Shown here: piece after piece, positions 6,382-6,472 of the stretch | How positions within the stretch are numbered: position 1 is the stretch's first letter | Layout of the letters: each line of letters begins with the position of its first letter | Assembly (NCBI GenBank): GCA_030152105.1 | Contig: JASLIH010000599.1 | Coordinates: 1 to 6,472 of the forward strand | Origin: Actinomycetes bacterium | GTDB lineage: Bacteria; Actinomycetota; CALGFH01 | Direction: 5' to 3' | Length of the DNA stretch: 6,472 bases | Program-made: the position numbers and the translations under genes | Notes under the pieces: model-generated | Databases searched by the model: none | Told to the model about the DNA's origin: nothing | What the model saw: the letters and a program-made list of their open reading frames with translations, nothing else

Positions 6382-6472
6382 ACGCACTCAACAGACGGCC
6401 CCGCTGACGTGAGCAGCCAGGACGGGTCTGGCTGGTACCTGCTGGACGAAGGCTCTTCGACTCGTAATCGGA
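6382..6472 (+). repeat. tRNA-like intergenic repeat, copy C (cut by window end)
   Basis: It begins 31 bases after the nitroreductase stop and runs off the window. It matches copy B without gaps at 53 of 91 positions and copy A at 42 of 91. Its last bases form a complete anticodon arm: stem TTCGA/TCGGA (6456-6460 with 6468-6472) and loop CTCGTAA (6461-6467, anticodon CGT, threonine). An upstream hairpin AGCCAG/CTGGCT (6415-6420 with 6428-6433) is also visible. Whether a T-arm and CCA end follow cannot be seen, so an intact tRNA-Thr is not excluded. Confidence 0.5.

Noticed and set aside
1..6472. CRISPR array or insertion-sequence transposase
   Set aside because: There are no short, near-identical, regularly spaced repeats, and no transposase or integrase reading frame was found on either strand.

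Overview
The window is high-GC DNA whose gene families point to an actinomycete (Actinomycetota). The clues are a Roadblock/LC7 gene beside a DUF742 gene (the middle of a Streptomyces-type conservon), a membrane sensor of a characteristic actinobacterial type, and a long membrane-anchored repeat protein of a kind common in Streptomyces and relatives. No species call is possible from this alone.

Layout. 1-1079 (minus) is the N-terminal, multi-spanning part of a membrane protein that runs off the left edge, probably the sensor half of a histidine kinase. 1274-3214 (minus) encodes a 646-residue protein with about seven repeats of roughly 49 residues and a C-terminal membrane region. It is transcribed divergently from 3372-3776 (plus), a 134-residue protein I do not recognise. 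4213-4578 and 4686-5108 (both minus) are the DUF742 and Roadblock/LC7 genes, without the kinase and GTPase that normally flank them. 5835-6350 (plus) is a short nitroreductase-family flavoprotein.

The most interesting material is between the genes. Three intergenic stretches on the plus strand (4003-4124, 5610-5710 and 6382 to the right edge) align with one another without gaps at about 46-58 % identity, counted by hand. At the same offset each contains a tRNA-like anticodon loop, and the first also has a perfect T-arm and an ACCA end. The 5' halves are not ordinary tRNA. A fourth tRNA-like 3' half lies on the minus strand at 5408-5455. The copies separate the gene blocks from one another, so they may be tRNA-derived integration scars or an undescribed family of tRNA-like RNAs or repeats.

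The genes do not form one pathway. The Roadblock/DUF742 pair is probably one transcript with a signalling role. The other genes look like independent units.
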